A DNA stretch of 64,000 bases from CAWJPW01 sp963844845 (GCA_963844845.1 CAWJPW010000001.1:310001-374000), one strand, 5' to 3'; positions 53,950 to 63,219 are shown, numbered from the stretch's first letter. Notes: generated by a model not told the origin, from the letters alone. Made by a program: numbers and translations.

Positions 53950-54549
53950 TCAGAAGGCGCTGCCGGGTTGCCTGAGGAACTCCACCTCCTCCGGCGTTGA
54001 CTCTCGGCCGAGAACGGCATTGCGGTGGGGAAAACGGCCGAAGCGCTCGATGATGTCGCGGTGGGCCACGGCGTAGTCGAGGAAGCCCGCGAAGACCGCC
54101 TCGAGCCCGGGCCCCACCTCCCCGGCCAGATCGGCGAAGAGCGCCACCGAGCGCTGCTGCAGGCCGAGGTCCTCCGCGTGCTCCAGGGGAAGGTAGAGGA
54201 AGACCCGCTCGATGGGCGCGAGGGCACGCTGCTCCGACCGCTCCAACGCCTCGCCGGTAAGGCCGCGCGCCCGGGTGTCACCAGCGAAGGCGCGTGGCGA
54301 CCCACGGTGGATGTTGCGGGGCATCTGGTCGAGGAGGAGCACGAGGGCGAGCCGGCTCCGGGGATCTCGGCACCACTCGCCGAAACCACCCGCCAGCGCC
54401 TCCTCCACCGCGCCGCCGAAGCGCATCGCCACCACATGGTCAGTATCGGGGTTTTTGCCCCACCACAGTGCCTTCTGGCGCTCGGCGACCATGTCCGGCA
54501 GACCCGGCGGACCGAACCAGAACTCTAGGACGTCGGCAGGTGTCGTCAA
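53950..54549 (-). CDS. DUF924 family protein
   Basis: 199 residues from TTG 54549 (GGGAGG five bases upstream); the upstream extension is low-complexity. The signature VLEFWFGP...WWGKNPDTD and LLDQMPRNIHRGSPRAFAGD, ERVFLYLPLEHAEDLG and FPHRNAVLGRESTPEEVEFL matches DUF924, an all-helical TPR-like family of unknown function. Divergent from the DUF5924/2914 gene. Confidence 0.92.
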   Translation of the reverse strand: MTTPADVLEFWFGPPGLPDMVAERQKALWWGKNPDTDHVVAMRFGGAVEEALAGGFGEWCRDPRSRLALVLLLDQMPRNIHRGSPRAFAGDTRARGLTGEALERSEQRALAPIERVFLYLPLEHAEDLGLQQRSVALFADLAGEVGPGLEAVFAGFLDYAVAHRDIIERFGRFPHRNAVLGRESTPEEVEFLRQPGSAF

Positions 54550-54584
54550 CGTTACCTCCCTCGTAGCCACGCTGCGGCGTGCTC

Positions 54585-54590
54585 TACAAT
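54585..54590 (+). promoter_or_regulatory. -10 box for DUF5924/2914 gene (leaderless candidate)
   Basis: TACAAT ends six bases before ATG 54597, with no Shine-Dalgarno in between; the A of ATG is where transcription would start. No good -35. Confidence 0.5.
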
Positions 54591-54596
54591 CCGTCA

Positions 54597-55631
54597 ATGG
54601 AGCCGGGCAATTCCCTGTGGCAGCGGCTGCTGAGCCTGCACGACCGCCTCGGCCGCCTCTTCTGGATCCTGCACTCGATGTGGGCCCTCGCCACCGGCGC
54701 CGCGGTGCTGATGCTGGCCCATCGCCACTGGGCCCTCCTGCCATGGGTCGGCGTGTTCCTTGGCCTGAACTGGCTCTCCACCCTCTTCTTCTCGCGCGTC
54801 GCCGGCCGGCTCCCCGAAACCCCGCGGCTTCGCTTCAGTCGCGGCGTGGTCTCGTACCTCACCCGCATCATGTACCAGGAGACGCTCTTCTTCCTCATCC
54901 CCTTCTACTGGTACTCCACCACCCCGAGCTCGGCCAACGTGCTCTTCCTCGGTCTGCTCGGCGCCCTTGCGGTGCTCTCCTGCCTCGACCTGGTGTTCGA
55001 CCGCGTCCTCAGGCTCCACCCGGCGATCGCCCTTTCGTTCTTCGGCGTGGTCGCCTTCACCGCCTTGAACTTCCTTCTCCCCCTGGTCTTCGGGCTGCGG
55101 CTCCGGTGGGTCACACCGGTGGCGGCGGCCGCGGCCTTCGCCACCGCGATCCCCCTCGCCTACTCGGCCCGCCCCGTCGTCCTCTGGCCGCGCATTCTCC
55201 GCATCGCAGCCGCCGCCGCCATCGTCCTCACCGCCTCCGTCACGTTGCGCGTCGTCGTGCCGCCGGTGCCGCTCCGCGTCCTGCAGGCACGCTTCGGCGC
55301 CGCCTTCGAGCCCGCTCCACCGAGGATGAGGCGCCCTCTGGCCGGCCGCGTGGCACGCTCGGCCGCCGGGCGCGAGCTCGTCGTCGTGGTGGAGATCTTC
55401 GCGCCTGCCCCGCTGCCCACCGAGGTCTCGCTCCGCTGGTACCGGGACGGTCGGCTGGTGGCTACCTCCCGCGACGTCACCATCATCGCCCACGAGCTGG
55501 GATTCCGCGTGTGGGACGCCTACCGGCCCGCCCGTGGCGGCGTCCCGGCGGGGGTCTACCGGGTCGACACCGTGACCGCCGGCGGTCAGCTCATCGGCAG
55601 GGCCTCGCTCACTCTGCTGCCGTCGGGCTGA
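54597..55631 (+). CDS. DUF5924/DUF2914 membrane protein
   Basis: 344 residues from ATG 54597. About six to seven helices occupy residues 15-230, with RxxxFWxxHSxWALxxG in the first. A periplasmic beta domain follows: LVVVVEIFAPAPLPTEVSLRWYRDG, ELGFRVWDAYRPARGGVPAGVYRVD, matching DUF2914 (often Trp/Gly-rich, adhesin-like). Known members are of unknown function. Confidence 0.88.
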   Translation: MEPGNSLWQRLLSLHDRLGRLFWILHSMWALATGAAVLMLAHRHWALLPWVGVFLGLNWLSTLFFSRVAGRLPETPRLRFSRGVVSYLTRIMYQETLFFLIPFYWYSTTPSSANVLFLGLLGALAVLSCLDLVFDRVLRLHPAIALSFFGVVAFTALNFLLPLVFGLRLRWVTPVAAAAAFATAIPLAYSARPVVLWPRILRIAAAAAIVLTASVTLRVVVPPVPLRVLQARFGAAFEPAPPRMRRPLAGRVARSAAGRELVVVVEIFAPAPLPTEVSLRWYRDGRLVATSRDVTIIAHELGFRVWDAYRPARGGVPAGVYRVDTVTAGGQLIGRASLTLLPSG

Positions 55632-55643
55632 GGCCGTCGGTCG

Positions 55644-55916
55644 TCAGCGCCGCGGTCGGAGCAGCGCGAGCAGCGCCACGAAGAGGGCGGCGCCGATGAT
55701 CGCCCAGACGAGAGGAAACGCCGTGGCGCCGATGCGGATAGTGAACACCAGCGGAAGGTTCATGGCGCGCGCGATCCAGGTGCCGAGCAGTGCCCCGATG
55801 AAGCCCAGGGCGATGGAGACCAGGCAACCGCCGTGGCTGTAGCCGGTGATGGCCTGACCCAGCGCACCCGCACAGCCGGCCACCAGAAGCAGTACGAGAA
55901 ACCCGAAGAGCGACAT
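55644..55916 (-). CDS. GlsB/YeaQ/YmgE family membrane protein
   Basis: 90 residues with three helices; GGGGAGGAC before ATG. GHGG-like GYSHGGCLVSIALGFIGALLGTWIA fits the transglycosylase-associated/GlsB family induced by envelope stress. Convergent with the DUF2914 gene. Confidence 0.88.
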   Translation of the reverse strand: MSLFGFLVLLLVAGCAGALGQAITGYSHGGCLVSIALGFIGALLGTWIARAMNLPLVFTIRIGATAFPLVWAIIGAALFVALLALLRPRR

Positions 55917-55932
55917 TTCCGTCCTCCCCTCG

Positions 55933-56166
55933 TCACTTCCTGCCGCGGCCGCCGGCGACCAACAGCGCGGCGCCCACGAGCACGGCTCCGGAACCGGCCC
56001 ACAACGGACTTGCGACGTGATTCTCCTTCCGCACGTTCACCTCCACAGGCCCGATCTTCGCCGCCTGCTCCTGCCTGGTGTAGCTGAAGCCGCCATACAC
56101 CAGCGCGAGGACACCGAGGACGCCGAGGACAACGAGGACGACGGCGACCGGCTTGGCGAAGCTCAT
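55933..56166 (-). CDS. Small two-helix membrane protein
   Basis: 77 residues from ATG 56166 behind AAAGGAG. Helices VAVVLVVLGVLGVLALVYGGF and LWAGSGAVLVGAALLVAGG flank a short loop with KIGPVEVNVRKENH. Resembles DUF3185-type proteins, but identity is not certain. Lies 16 bp before the GlsB-like gene and probably shares its transcript. Confidence 0.78.
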   Translation of the reverse strand: MSFAKPVAVVLVVLGVLGVLALVYGGFSYTRQEQAAKIGPVEVNVRKENHVASPLWAGSGAVLVGAALLVAGGRGRK

Positions 56167-56378
56167 GGGCGCTCCTTTCGGAACTGATGATCCGGGCGGA
56201 TCAACAGCGAACCGGCACTCAGCATTCTCCGCGGCGTGTGGCGGGCCGGGCCTGCTCGCTGCAGAGGGAGCGGCTCGACAGGTACGGACCGCAGCGCCAC
56301 GATGAACAGAGCCACGGGTGCAGGCAGCCTGACTGCAGCCGCCGCCGCGTCTGCGACCCCGCACCCTCCGCGTGCCGA

Positions 56379-57905
56379 TCACCCGCCCCCGCTGATCCTC
56401 CCGACGTACCCCCTCCGCATTCTCGCCGCCGGCTCGGTCACACCGCTCAGCAGCAGCACCGCCGCGGCGTAGCAGGCCTCCGGCTCGGCTGCGACCGCCG
56501 CTCCGGCCCGCATCACGTCCGGGCTGCTCCGCGGTACGAGCAGGCGTGAGCCCTCGATCCTGACCCTGCCGCGGCCGGCCACCATCGCCACCTCCCGGGG
56601 CCCCTCGCCGCCGGCCAAGGCCTCCTGCAGGACCGCCAGCAGCATCGTTTCGGCCTCCGTGAGCTCGTCCTCCCCCACCACACGTGGGAACCACGAGCCC
56701 CCCACCACCACCCGCGCAGCCTCCCGCATGACCTCTGCCCCACGTTCCGTCCAGCCCTCGGCGGGCTCCGGCGCTCGCTCGAGGCGGAGGCCGGTGAGGC
56801 TCACGATCCGCTCGTGGTGTGCCTCGGCCAGCACAACGCCACTCTCCCCGTCTCCGAGCAGCGCCCGCCCCTCAGCTCCACGCGGCACGACCCGTAGACG
56901 GCGCTCGCCATGACCAAGAGCCCGCAGCCGCGCCAACGACAGCCAGGTCGGTCCGTTCCCTCCGCCGGTCACGAGCCGAAGGAGCGGAAGGGACTCCACC
57001 TCGCTCCGCCTCAGCCCGACCTCCGCCGCCTCCAGGAGCAGCCCGGTGACACGATCTGCGACCGCTTCGGGTAGCTCGTCAAGCTTTCGTCCGAGCCCCA
57101 GCAGCAGGCCACCAGCCGCATGCAGAATGGCCGGGAGGTGCGGCCCTACCGCCCGCCGCAAGGCCGCCGCCGAAGCCCCTGCCGGCACGATCCCTCCCAA
57201 CTCCACGGCCGCCCAGAAGGCCGGCTGCCCGGGCACGGTTGCGCGGGCCGCGACCACGCCCTGCTCCAGCAGCCACAGGTCGGGCAGGTCGCCGGCGGCC
57301 GGGACCGCGAGCCACGCCGGCAGGGGGGTCGTGATCCGCCCCTGGGCCAGGCAACGGCCGGGGGCACCGCCAGCGTCTACGCCGTCCACCCGCACCGGGC
57401 GCGGCGCGAAGCGGCATGCCTTGAGCAGCCAGGCGCGGGCCCGGCGTCGCTGATAAGCGAGGCCGCGAACCCGGAGCTCGAGCCCTCGGCGGGTGGCGCA
57501 CTGGCGGCGCCGCGCGTGCCGCCGGCGGTCCAGAAAGATCACCTCGACGGCGTCCTCCACGGCGGCCTCGAGCACGCCGCGCGCGCCCAAGGTCGGAATC
57601 GCCAGCAGCGGCAGCAGACCGGCCCGCTCCACCGAGACCAGCGCACGATGACGCTCGGGCGGCGATCTCCGGGGGTCCACCGCCGCCCGGAGCGCGCCCG
57701 CCGCCGCCCGCGACAGGACGGCGCCCTCCGCCGTCAGGGTCAGGCCGCGCAAGCCGAGCTTCACCCTCACCGCCTGCGCCCCGAGACGCAGCGCACAGCG
57801 CACGAGCTCCGCCGGCAGCTGCCACGGCCCCTGGAGCTGGGCGCTGCACAACCGCTCGAGCTCGGCGTCTGTGTCGATGACGAGAAGCGCAGGCTCAGTT
57901 GCCAC
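56379..57905 (-). CDS. Partner of the HSP90-like protein; looks like an inactive GHKL relative
   Basis: 508 residues from GTG 57905, six bases after GGAGGAGG; overlaps the upstream gene by 11 bp. The N-terminus contains GPWQLPAELVRCALRLGAQAVRV, aligned with DPWLFVRELVQNARDAGATRV of its neighbour. Here the nucleotide-binding Asn is Cys and the DxGxG region is TAEGAVLS, so ATP binding looks lost. Further on, ACRFAPRPVRVDGVDAGG resembles the neighbour's segment around NGESAGRPF. The C-terminal half is Leu/Ala-rich helical. No known name applies; it may be a regulatory or structural partner. Confidence 0.75.
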   Translation of the reverse strand: MATEPALLVIDTDAELERLCSAQLQGPWQLPAELVRCALRLGAQAVRVKLGLRGLTLTAEGAVLSRAAAGALRAAVDPRRSPPERHRALVSVERAGLLPLLAIPTLGARGVLEAAVEDAVEVIFLDRRRHARRRQCATRRGLELRVRGLAYQRRRARAWLLKACRFAPRPVRVDGVDAGGAPGRCLAQGRITTPLPAWLAVPAAGDLPDLWLLEQGVVAARATVPGQPAFWAAVELGGIVPAGASAAALRRAVGPHLPAILHAAGGLLLGLGRKLDELPEAVADRVTGLLLEAAEVGLRRSEVESLPLLRLVTGGGNGPTWLSLARLRALGHGERRLRVVPRGAEGRALLGDGESGVVLAEAHHERIVSLTGLRLERAPEPAEGWTERGAEVMREAARVVVGGSWFPRVVGEDELTEAETMLLAVLQEALAGGEGPREVAMVAGRGRVRIEGSRLLVPRSSPDVMRAGAAVAAEPEACYAAAVLLLSGVTEPAARMRRGYVGRISGGG

Positions 57906-60549
57906 CGGCGGCCTCCTCCAGCGCGGCCCGCGCGAACTCGGCGAGCACGCGACGGCGCGACCGGCCGGGGGCCCGGAGCTGATGAACGACCGCGTCAGCG
58001 AGCAGAAAGCGCGCCGCCGCCGGTCGTTCAGGCCAGCGCGTGAGCGCCGCTCGCCACAGTGAGCTGGCCTCGTCCACCAGCACCAGCTCACCGTTGACTC
58101 CCGTGACGCCCGACGGCAGCGCCGGCACCACCGTCAGCGAAGCCGGCGCCCCGTCGACCACGGCCAGACGCCAGCGCTCCTTCAAGTGGGCGGCGACACG
58201 GTTGACCTCCAGAGCGAGGGGCGGCAGCACACGACGGACCACGAGCGGCGCGAGGGCATCCAGGTCGGCCAGTCCCAGGCCATCGGCCGCCACCCGGCCG
58301 GCCGGCCGCGCCGCATCCACCACCGTGGCACCACCGGCAACGGCTCGCCGCACCAGGGCCGATCCCCGCCGGCTCGCGCCCAGCGCACCGACGGCCGCGA
58401 GGCGCCGAGCCCGCTTCAGCGACGTCCACCCACCCCCCACCAGGGGTATCAGCGGCCGCTGCAGGAGGATCTCCGCTCCGGGCCATGGACGCTCACGCAG
58501 CAGGACACCGTGCAGCATCTCGGCGGCGTCGGCGGAGTCGCCGAGCTCGAGCCTCCGACGGTCCCGGCGCTGCCCCAGGAAAGCCGCGGCAATCAGGGCG
58601 AGCAGCCCGCCGACGGCGGCAGCGGCGGCCAGCGCAGCGCCTGGTGCCGCGTCTGCGGCCCGCGTCGAGGATCGCCGACCGGGCGGTTGAGCCGACACTG
58701 CTGCCGGGGTCACGGCGCTGGCGTCGGCAACCGCCACATGCCCCTCGCGGAGGTACTCCACCCAGGCGTGGAGGACCGGTGCCACGCTGCCGTCGCGCCC
58801 CGTGTAACCCACCGCCAGGCGAGCCGGAACTCCGGCCCCCGTCAGCACCACTGCCAGCACCGCGTTCTGGACGTCGCAGTCCCCCGCGCCGGCGGCCAGC
58901 GCCGCGGCCACGAAACCTCCACCGCCCAGCGCGGGCCCGCCGACGCGGTAGTGAACCGTGCGCCGCACCAGGGCGGTCGCCCGCGCTACCCGCTCCGCGG
59001 TGGGCAGGGCGTGCCACCCCGCAACCTCGGCCTCGAGCTGCGCCGGCAGCGCCGGCCAGCTCGAGAGCACCGGCCACCCCGGCGTCGGGCCCGTCCGGTA
59101 CGAGAGGCGCCCCCGGGCGTCGGGTGGCAGCACCACCACCGGCCCACCCGTCGAGTCCTCCATCAGCTCGAGCGCCTCACCATCGAGCCGCACGCTCGCC
59201 GGATCGACCCTGTGGCCGGGGGCCACCGGCAACCGCAGTCTCGTTCCCCCGGCGATGCCCAGGGTCACGTCCACGCAAGCGGCTCGGCACGCCGGCCCGT
59301 CCGCCAGACGCAGTGGTAACGCGTCCAGCCCGGCAGACGCCGCGGCGAGGCCGTCAAACCGTGCGACGCCGAGGAGCAGGGCGCCCGGAGGGCTGTAGCG
59401 GATGTCCACGGCGCCAACCGCCTCCGGCAAGGGATCGTTAACCGGGCCTCGGTAGTGCGTCAGCGGATCACGATAGGGCGCTGGTGCTGCCGCCACCGGC
59501 CGCACTGCCGGGCCGGCGACGGGCCCGGAACGCGGCCCTGGCGGGAGAAGCTGCCACAGCGCCACCACTCCCGCCACCCCGAGGGCGAGCCCGGCGACCA
59601 CTCGTCGACGGCCGGTCCACCATCCCGCCAGCCGCTCCGCAACCCGGGCCGGCCACGGTCGCGGTGCGATCCGGTCCAGCTCGGCCGCGAGCAGGCGCCG
59701 CAGCTCGCGGCGCGCCACGCCCACCAGCCGGCGCAGGGCGCGGTCGTCCCGCGCGTCGCCCCGTGCCAGCAGGACCTCGAGATGGTTGCTATCGAGGAGC
59801 GCCCGCGGTACTGCGCCCGCCGCCGACTCCTCGGCACGCCCCGAAGCATCGGTGAGCAGGTCCTCGAGGTACGCCGCAGAGCGGACCTTGAGCCCGTAGG
59901 CGAAGAGCTCCACTTGTGGCTCGGCACCCAGAGCCACCACCCCGCGCAGGCCGCGCCTCTGGAAGTAAAGGGCGGGAGGAACCAGGGCGAACGGCCGACC
60001 CGCGGACTCACCGTTCACGGATACGGCGAGCGGTTGCTCCGGGTGGTGGCGGGTCGTAGGGAACGGCGCCATCTCGGCCACCGCTCCCCGCACAGCAGCG
60101 ACAAGATCGGCGCCCCGTGCCGGCCGCTCGAGCACCACCTCGGTGCCCTGAGACGGGGACCCGAGGACGAGCCGGGTCCGCTCGAGAGCTCCGTCCACCT
60201 CGAGCTCCCAGCCCCGTCCGCCGGTCTTCGCCATCGAGCGCACCAGGATGCGCGTGGGCGCGAAGCGGAGCACGGTCCAGAACCCGATGCCGAACCGCCC
60301 TGCCAATTCGTCGCCGCGCTTGCTGGAGGCGTAGAGCGTCAGGAGATAGCGCCGCGCGTCGTCGACGCTCATGCCGGCGCCATCGTCGCGGCACGTGAGC
60401 CGCTCGACGGCGCCCACCCGCTCGGCGGTGAAGTTCACTCGGGTCGCGCCGGCGTCGCGGGCGTTCTGCACGAGCTCGCGCACGAACAGCCACGGGTCGT
60501 CGCCGTAGCGCGCAGCTTCCTCGAGCGCCCGCCGCAGGAACTCGGTCAT
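57895..60549 (-). CDS. HSP90-like (GHKL) ATPase - transmembrane - transglutaminase fusion
   Basis: 884 residues. N-terminal ~1-105 is a GHKL/HSP90-type ATPase: catalytic Glu25 and Mg-binding Asn29 in RELVQNARDAG, Asp56 in DDGAGM, lid GRFGIGFW (84-91). A middle domain runs to ~310. TM1 is ~316-337 (VVAGLALGVAGVVALWQLLPP). The ~300-residue external part holds a transglutaminase-like domain with Cys558 (GDCDVQNAVL), His594 (HAWVEY) and Asp609 (VADAS). TM2 is ~632-655, then a 230-residue tail. It implies ATP-driven signalling across the membrane to a periplasmic cysteine protease/transglutaminase. Pair with the next gene; not a known system to me. Confidence 0.88.
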   Translation of the reverse strand: MTEFLRRALEEAARYGDDPWLFVRELVQNARDAGATRVNFTAERVGAVERLTCRDDGAGMSVDDARRYLLTLYASSKRGDELAGRFGIGFWTVLRFAPTRILVRSMAKTGGRGWELEVDGALERTRLVLGSPSQGTEVVLERPARGADLVAAVRGAVAEMAPFPTTRHHPEQPLAVSVNGESAGRPFALVPPALYFQRRGLRGVVALGAEPQVELFAYGLKVRSAAYLEDLLTDASGRAEESAAGAVPRALLDSNHLEVLLARGDARDDRALRRLVGVARRELRRLLAAELDRIAPRPWPARVAERLAGWWTGRRRVVAGLALGVAGVVALWQLLPPGPRSGPVAGPAVRPVAAAPAPYRDPLTHYRGPVNDPLPEAVGAVDIRYSPPGALLLGVARFDGLAAASAGLDALPLRLADGPACRAACVDVTLGIAGGTRLRLPVAPGHRVDPASVRLDGEALELMEDSTGGPVVVLPPDARGRLSYRTGPTPGWPVLSSWPALPAQLEAEVAGWHALPTAERVARATALVRRTVHYRVGGPALGGGGFVAAALAAGAGDCDVQNAVLAVVLTGAGVPARLAVGYTGRDGSVAPVLHAWVEYLREGHVAVADASAVTPAAVSAQPPGRRSSTRAADAAPGAALAAAAAVGGLLALIAAAFLGQRRDRRRLELGDSADAAEMLHGVLLRERPWPGAEILLQRPLIPLVGGGWTSLKRARRLAAVGALGASRRGSALVRRAVAGGATVVDAARPAGRVAADGLGLADLDALAPLVVRRVLPPLALEVNRVAAHLKERWRLAVVDGAPASLTVVPALPSGVTGVNGELVLVDEASSLWRAALTRWPERPAAARFLLADAVVHQLRAPGRSRRRVLAEFARAALEEAAGGN

Positions 60550-60669
60550 CGGAGGAGTCTAACCTGCGTGTTTCACCAGCTCCCTACTGCGGGTGCCGAT
60601 CTGCCAGCCATCGCCGGTCCTTTCGCGACTCGGCGCCCTCGTGACGTGACCTGGTGAGAAATGCAGGCG

Positions 60670-60830
60670 GTGTCCTGTTTGGGAAGTCCTATGTGCTATT
60701 CGCGCAGTCAGCGTGGTTCCTGGCAAGGCGCGACGACGAAGTCGTAGCAACGCTACTTCGAGGAGGAGCGACGCAGCCAGGGGCCGCGCTGACAAGCGAA
60801 GAGTCCATTGGGACTATCCAAACAGGACAC
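60670..60830 (-). repeat. 161-bp MITE, copy 4
   Basis: Reverse-orientation copy; ends GTGTCCTGTTTGG and CCAAACAGGACAC intact. TA present at 60831-60832; the left side reads CG, so that flank has mutated or been rearranged. The gap 60550-60669 shows nothing else. Confidence 0.93.
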
Positions 60831-61735
60831 TAGATGCCGAGATCGAGGACCCCTGGCGAGGAGGACCCGCCGGGAGTTCTCTTCTCTGGATTGCTTACCG
60901 TGGCGGCCACCATTCCTCCGCCGCTCGCCTTGGCCTCGTACATCAGGGCATCGGCATGGCGGAGGAGGTCGTCGAGCCGCTCGCCCGGATCGGGAAAGGC
61001 GGCAACGCCGACGCTGAAGCGAATGCCGAACCCGCCCTCGTCCATGGCGGCATCCAGGTCATGTATCAGGCGACCGGCGATGCTCTCGGCGCCGTCGCGG
61101 TCGGTGTCCGGGAGCAGCACCACGAACTCGTCCCCGCCTAAGCGGCCCACCACGTCGGACTCGCGCACCGCACTTACCACCGCCGCCGCCGCAAGCTGCA
61201 GGAGGCGGTCGCCCTCACGGTGGCCGCGGCTGTCGTTGATCTTCTTGAAACCGTCGGCGTCGAGAAAGACCACTGCCAGCGGAAAGCCCTGGCGCCGGCT
61301 GAGCGCGAGGATCTCGTCGGCCTTCTCCACGAACGCCCGCCGATTGGCCACGCCGGTGAGGGGATCGCGCATCGCCATGTCACGCACCCTCCGCATGGCG
61401 CAGCGCAGCTCTGCCACCACGATGGCGACGAGGATGAAGACACCCAGGCGAAGAAGCTCGTTGAACGCTGGCACCGCCCACCAGCCGTAGTGCCCCAACA
61501 CGAGGAGGTCGAGTCCAAGCCACACGGCGGTGCTCAGCACGGCGAGGACAAGACCAGCGCCGCGGCTCACGAACCAGGACACACCGGCCACCGGAATCAG
61601 GAAGAGTGCCGAGAAGGCATAGTCCGGTCCGCTGACCCACCGCAGACAGCCCACGATCAGAACACCCGCACCGCCGGCCGCCGTCAGCCAGGCTGCGGGC
61701 GCCCTCTCCAGCACCGTGTTGACGCGGTCGAGCAT
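60830..61735 (-). CDS. Diguanylate cyclase (GGDEF)
   Basis: 301 residues from ATG 61735 (GGGAGGGAAG upstream). Four to five N-terminal helices span residues ~15-105 (LRWVSGPDYAFSALFLIPVAG, LVLAVLSTAVWLGLDLL), then a GGDEF domain with RDPLTGVANRRAF, the active-site loop RLGGDEF (~200-204) and KKINDSRGHREGD. It should make c-di-GMP, possibly sensed by the PilZ protein at 50.5 kb. An upstream RxxD-like inhibitory site (RESD) is present. The stop TAG is formed by TA plus the first base of MITE copy 4. Confidence 0.93.
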   Translation of the reverse strand: MLDRVNTVLERAPAAWLTAAGGAGVLIVGCLRWVSGPDYAFSALFLIPVAGVSWFVSRGAGLVLAVLSTAVWLGLDLLVLGHYGWWAVPAFNELLRLGVFILVAIVVAELRCAMRRVRDMAMRDPLTGVANRRAFVEKADEILALSRRQGFPLAVVFLDADGFKKINDSRGHREGDRLLQLAAAAVVSAVRESDVVGRLGGDEFVVLLPDTDRDGAESIAGRLIHDLDAAMDEGGFGIRFSVGVAAFPDPGERLDDLLRHADALMYEAKASGGGMVAATVSNPEKRTPGGSSSPGVLDLGI

Positions 61736-61798
61736 CGGCTTCCCTCCCGGTCCGAACCCTGAGTGCAGTATGGGCCCCGGCGTCCTCCGGGGCACGGC

Positions 61799-63013
61799 TC
61801 AACCCTCGTCGGGAAATCCGCGGAGGTCGAGGAGCTTGCCCAGGATACGAGAGAGGGCGGAGTTGTCGTGCACCCCGGCGAAGCGCCCGGCGCCGGCGCC
61901 GAAGGCGAACACCGGCACCCACTGACCGGTGTGGCCCGTCGTAGCCCAGGCAACGTCCAGCTCGCCGCTGGACGGCCCGCCCCCCACCACGCCCACTCCG
62001 CCGGTGTCGTGGTCCGCGGTGACGAGAACCAGGGTCCCCGGGCGCTGAGCAGCGAACTCGAGCCCGACCTCCACCGCGGCGTCCAGCTCCCGCACTCCGT
62101 CCACCAACCGGCCGAGGTCGTGGTTATGGCCGGCCTCGTCGGTCTCCTCCGACTCCACCATCAGGATGAAGCCCTCGGCATCGGCCGCCAGCCGCCCCAG
62201 CGCCCAGCGCGTGGTTTCAGCCAGCTGTGGCCCGTGACCACCAGGGTGGCCCGGCCGCTCCGGGAACAAGCCCAGGACCGGCCCCGGCGGTGCCGACGCC
62301 AGCTCCGGGCCGCTCGTCACCAGGGCGTACCCCCGGTCCTTTGCGCCCTCGAGGATCTTCATCACCCTCGCGGCCTCAGCCTCGCGCGCGGCACGCTCCG
62401 AGAGACCCCAGTCACCTCCCAGCATCACCTCCGAGCCCGACTCCACCATCCCCCGAGCCACCGCCTCCAGATCATCGCGCGACTCGGCGTGGGCCGTGAA
62501 CGCAGCGGCCGTCGCATCGAGTAGGCCACTGGTGGTGATGACGCCGGTGGCGAGCCCCTGCTGCTCGGCGGCCGCGAACAGCGTCTTCGGCCGGCGCCCG
62601 TCGGGCAGGACGGAGAGCATCCGCAGATGGGTACGGAAGCCGGTGGCGTAGGCCGTGGCAGCCGCCGCGGAGTCGGTGACGAAGGCGTCCGCCGTGGCCG
62701 TGCGCAGGAGGCCGATCACCGGAGCCCGGGCAAAGGCGAGCCCTCCGCCCAGGGCGGAGGCAGCGGTGCTCACCTGGCCGATACCCATTCCGTCGCCGAT
62801 AAAGAGGATGACGGAGTGAACCTGCTCCTCGGTGGCGCCCGGCACCGTGGCCCTCAGCTCCAGACGGGGTTTCGTAGCCGCAATCGTCCGCGCCTGCTCG
62901 TGCAGCAGGCCGAGCCTGAACGAACCCACCGACGCTTCGAAGGGCGCAAGCGCCACCGCCAGGGCGCCGGCCACCACCAGCACCCCCATCCCGCCGAGCA
63001 TGCCGAAAAGCAC
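61799..63013 (-). CDS. Alkaline phosphatase (PhoA family)
   Basis: 404 residues from GTG 63013, seven bases after GGGAGGGG; the frame continues to ATG 63049. A signal/anchor helix (LFGMLGGMGVLVVAGALAVALA) directs it to the periplasm. Metal and active-site motifs: ILFIGDGMG (Asp74), VTDSAAAATA with nucleophile Ser115, VESEETDEAGHNHD, TADHDTGG and TTGHTGQWVPVFA. A phosphate-starvation enzyme in other bacteria; no Pho box recognised here. Confidence 0.95.
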   Translation of the reverse strand: MLFGMLGGMGVLVVAGALAVALAPFEASVGSFRLGLLHEQARTIAATKPRLELRATVPGATEEQVHSVILFIGDGMGIGQVSTAASALGGGLAFARAPVIGLLRTATADAFVTDSAAAATAYATGFRTHLRMLSVLPDGRRPKTLFAAAEQQGLATGVITTSGLLDATAAAFTAHAESRDDLEAVARGMVESGSEVMLGGDWGLSERAAREAEAARVMKILEGAKDRGYALVTSGPELASAPPGPVLGLFPERPGHPGGHGPQLAETTRWALGRLAADAEGFILMVESEETDEAGHNHDLGRLVDGVRELDAAVEVGLEFAAQRPGTLVLVTADHDTGGVGVVGGGPSSGELDVAWATTGHTGQWVPVFAFGAGAGRFAGVHDNSALSRILGKLLDLRGFPDEG

Positions 63014-63219
63014 CGCTCGACCCCTCCCTCGTGATAGGCAAAATCCCATTTGGCCGCTGCCTCCTGTTCCCGTCGCGGGGATGGTAACCCACCCAACGGC
63101 ATCCTGAACAATCGATACACACGTAACTCTCCGCTCACGGCGCGCTCAACTACACTGAGGAGCGAGAGACCGTCCCAGCACCGGCGGCTCCGAGGCTGGG
63201 TATCCGCGGGAGGCGACCG

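Noticed and set aside
52692..54437. 581-residue extended FAD oxidoreductase
   Set aside because: The extra N-terminal 187 residues are Ser/Arg low-complexity in the shadow of the DUF924 gene. GGAGG and the FAD motif place the start at 53876.
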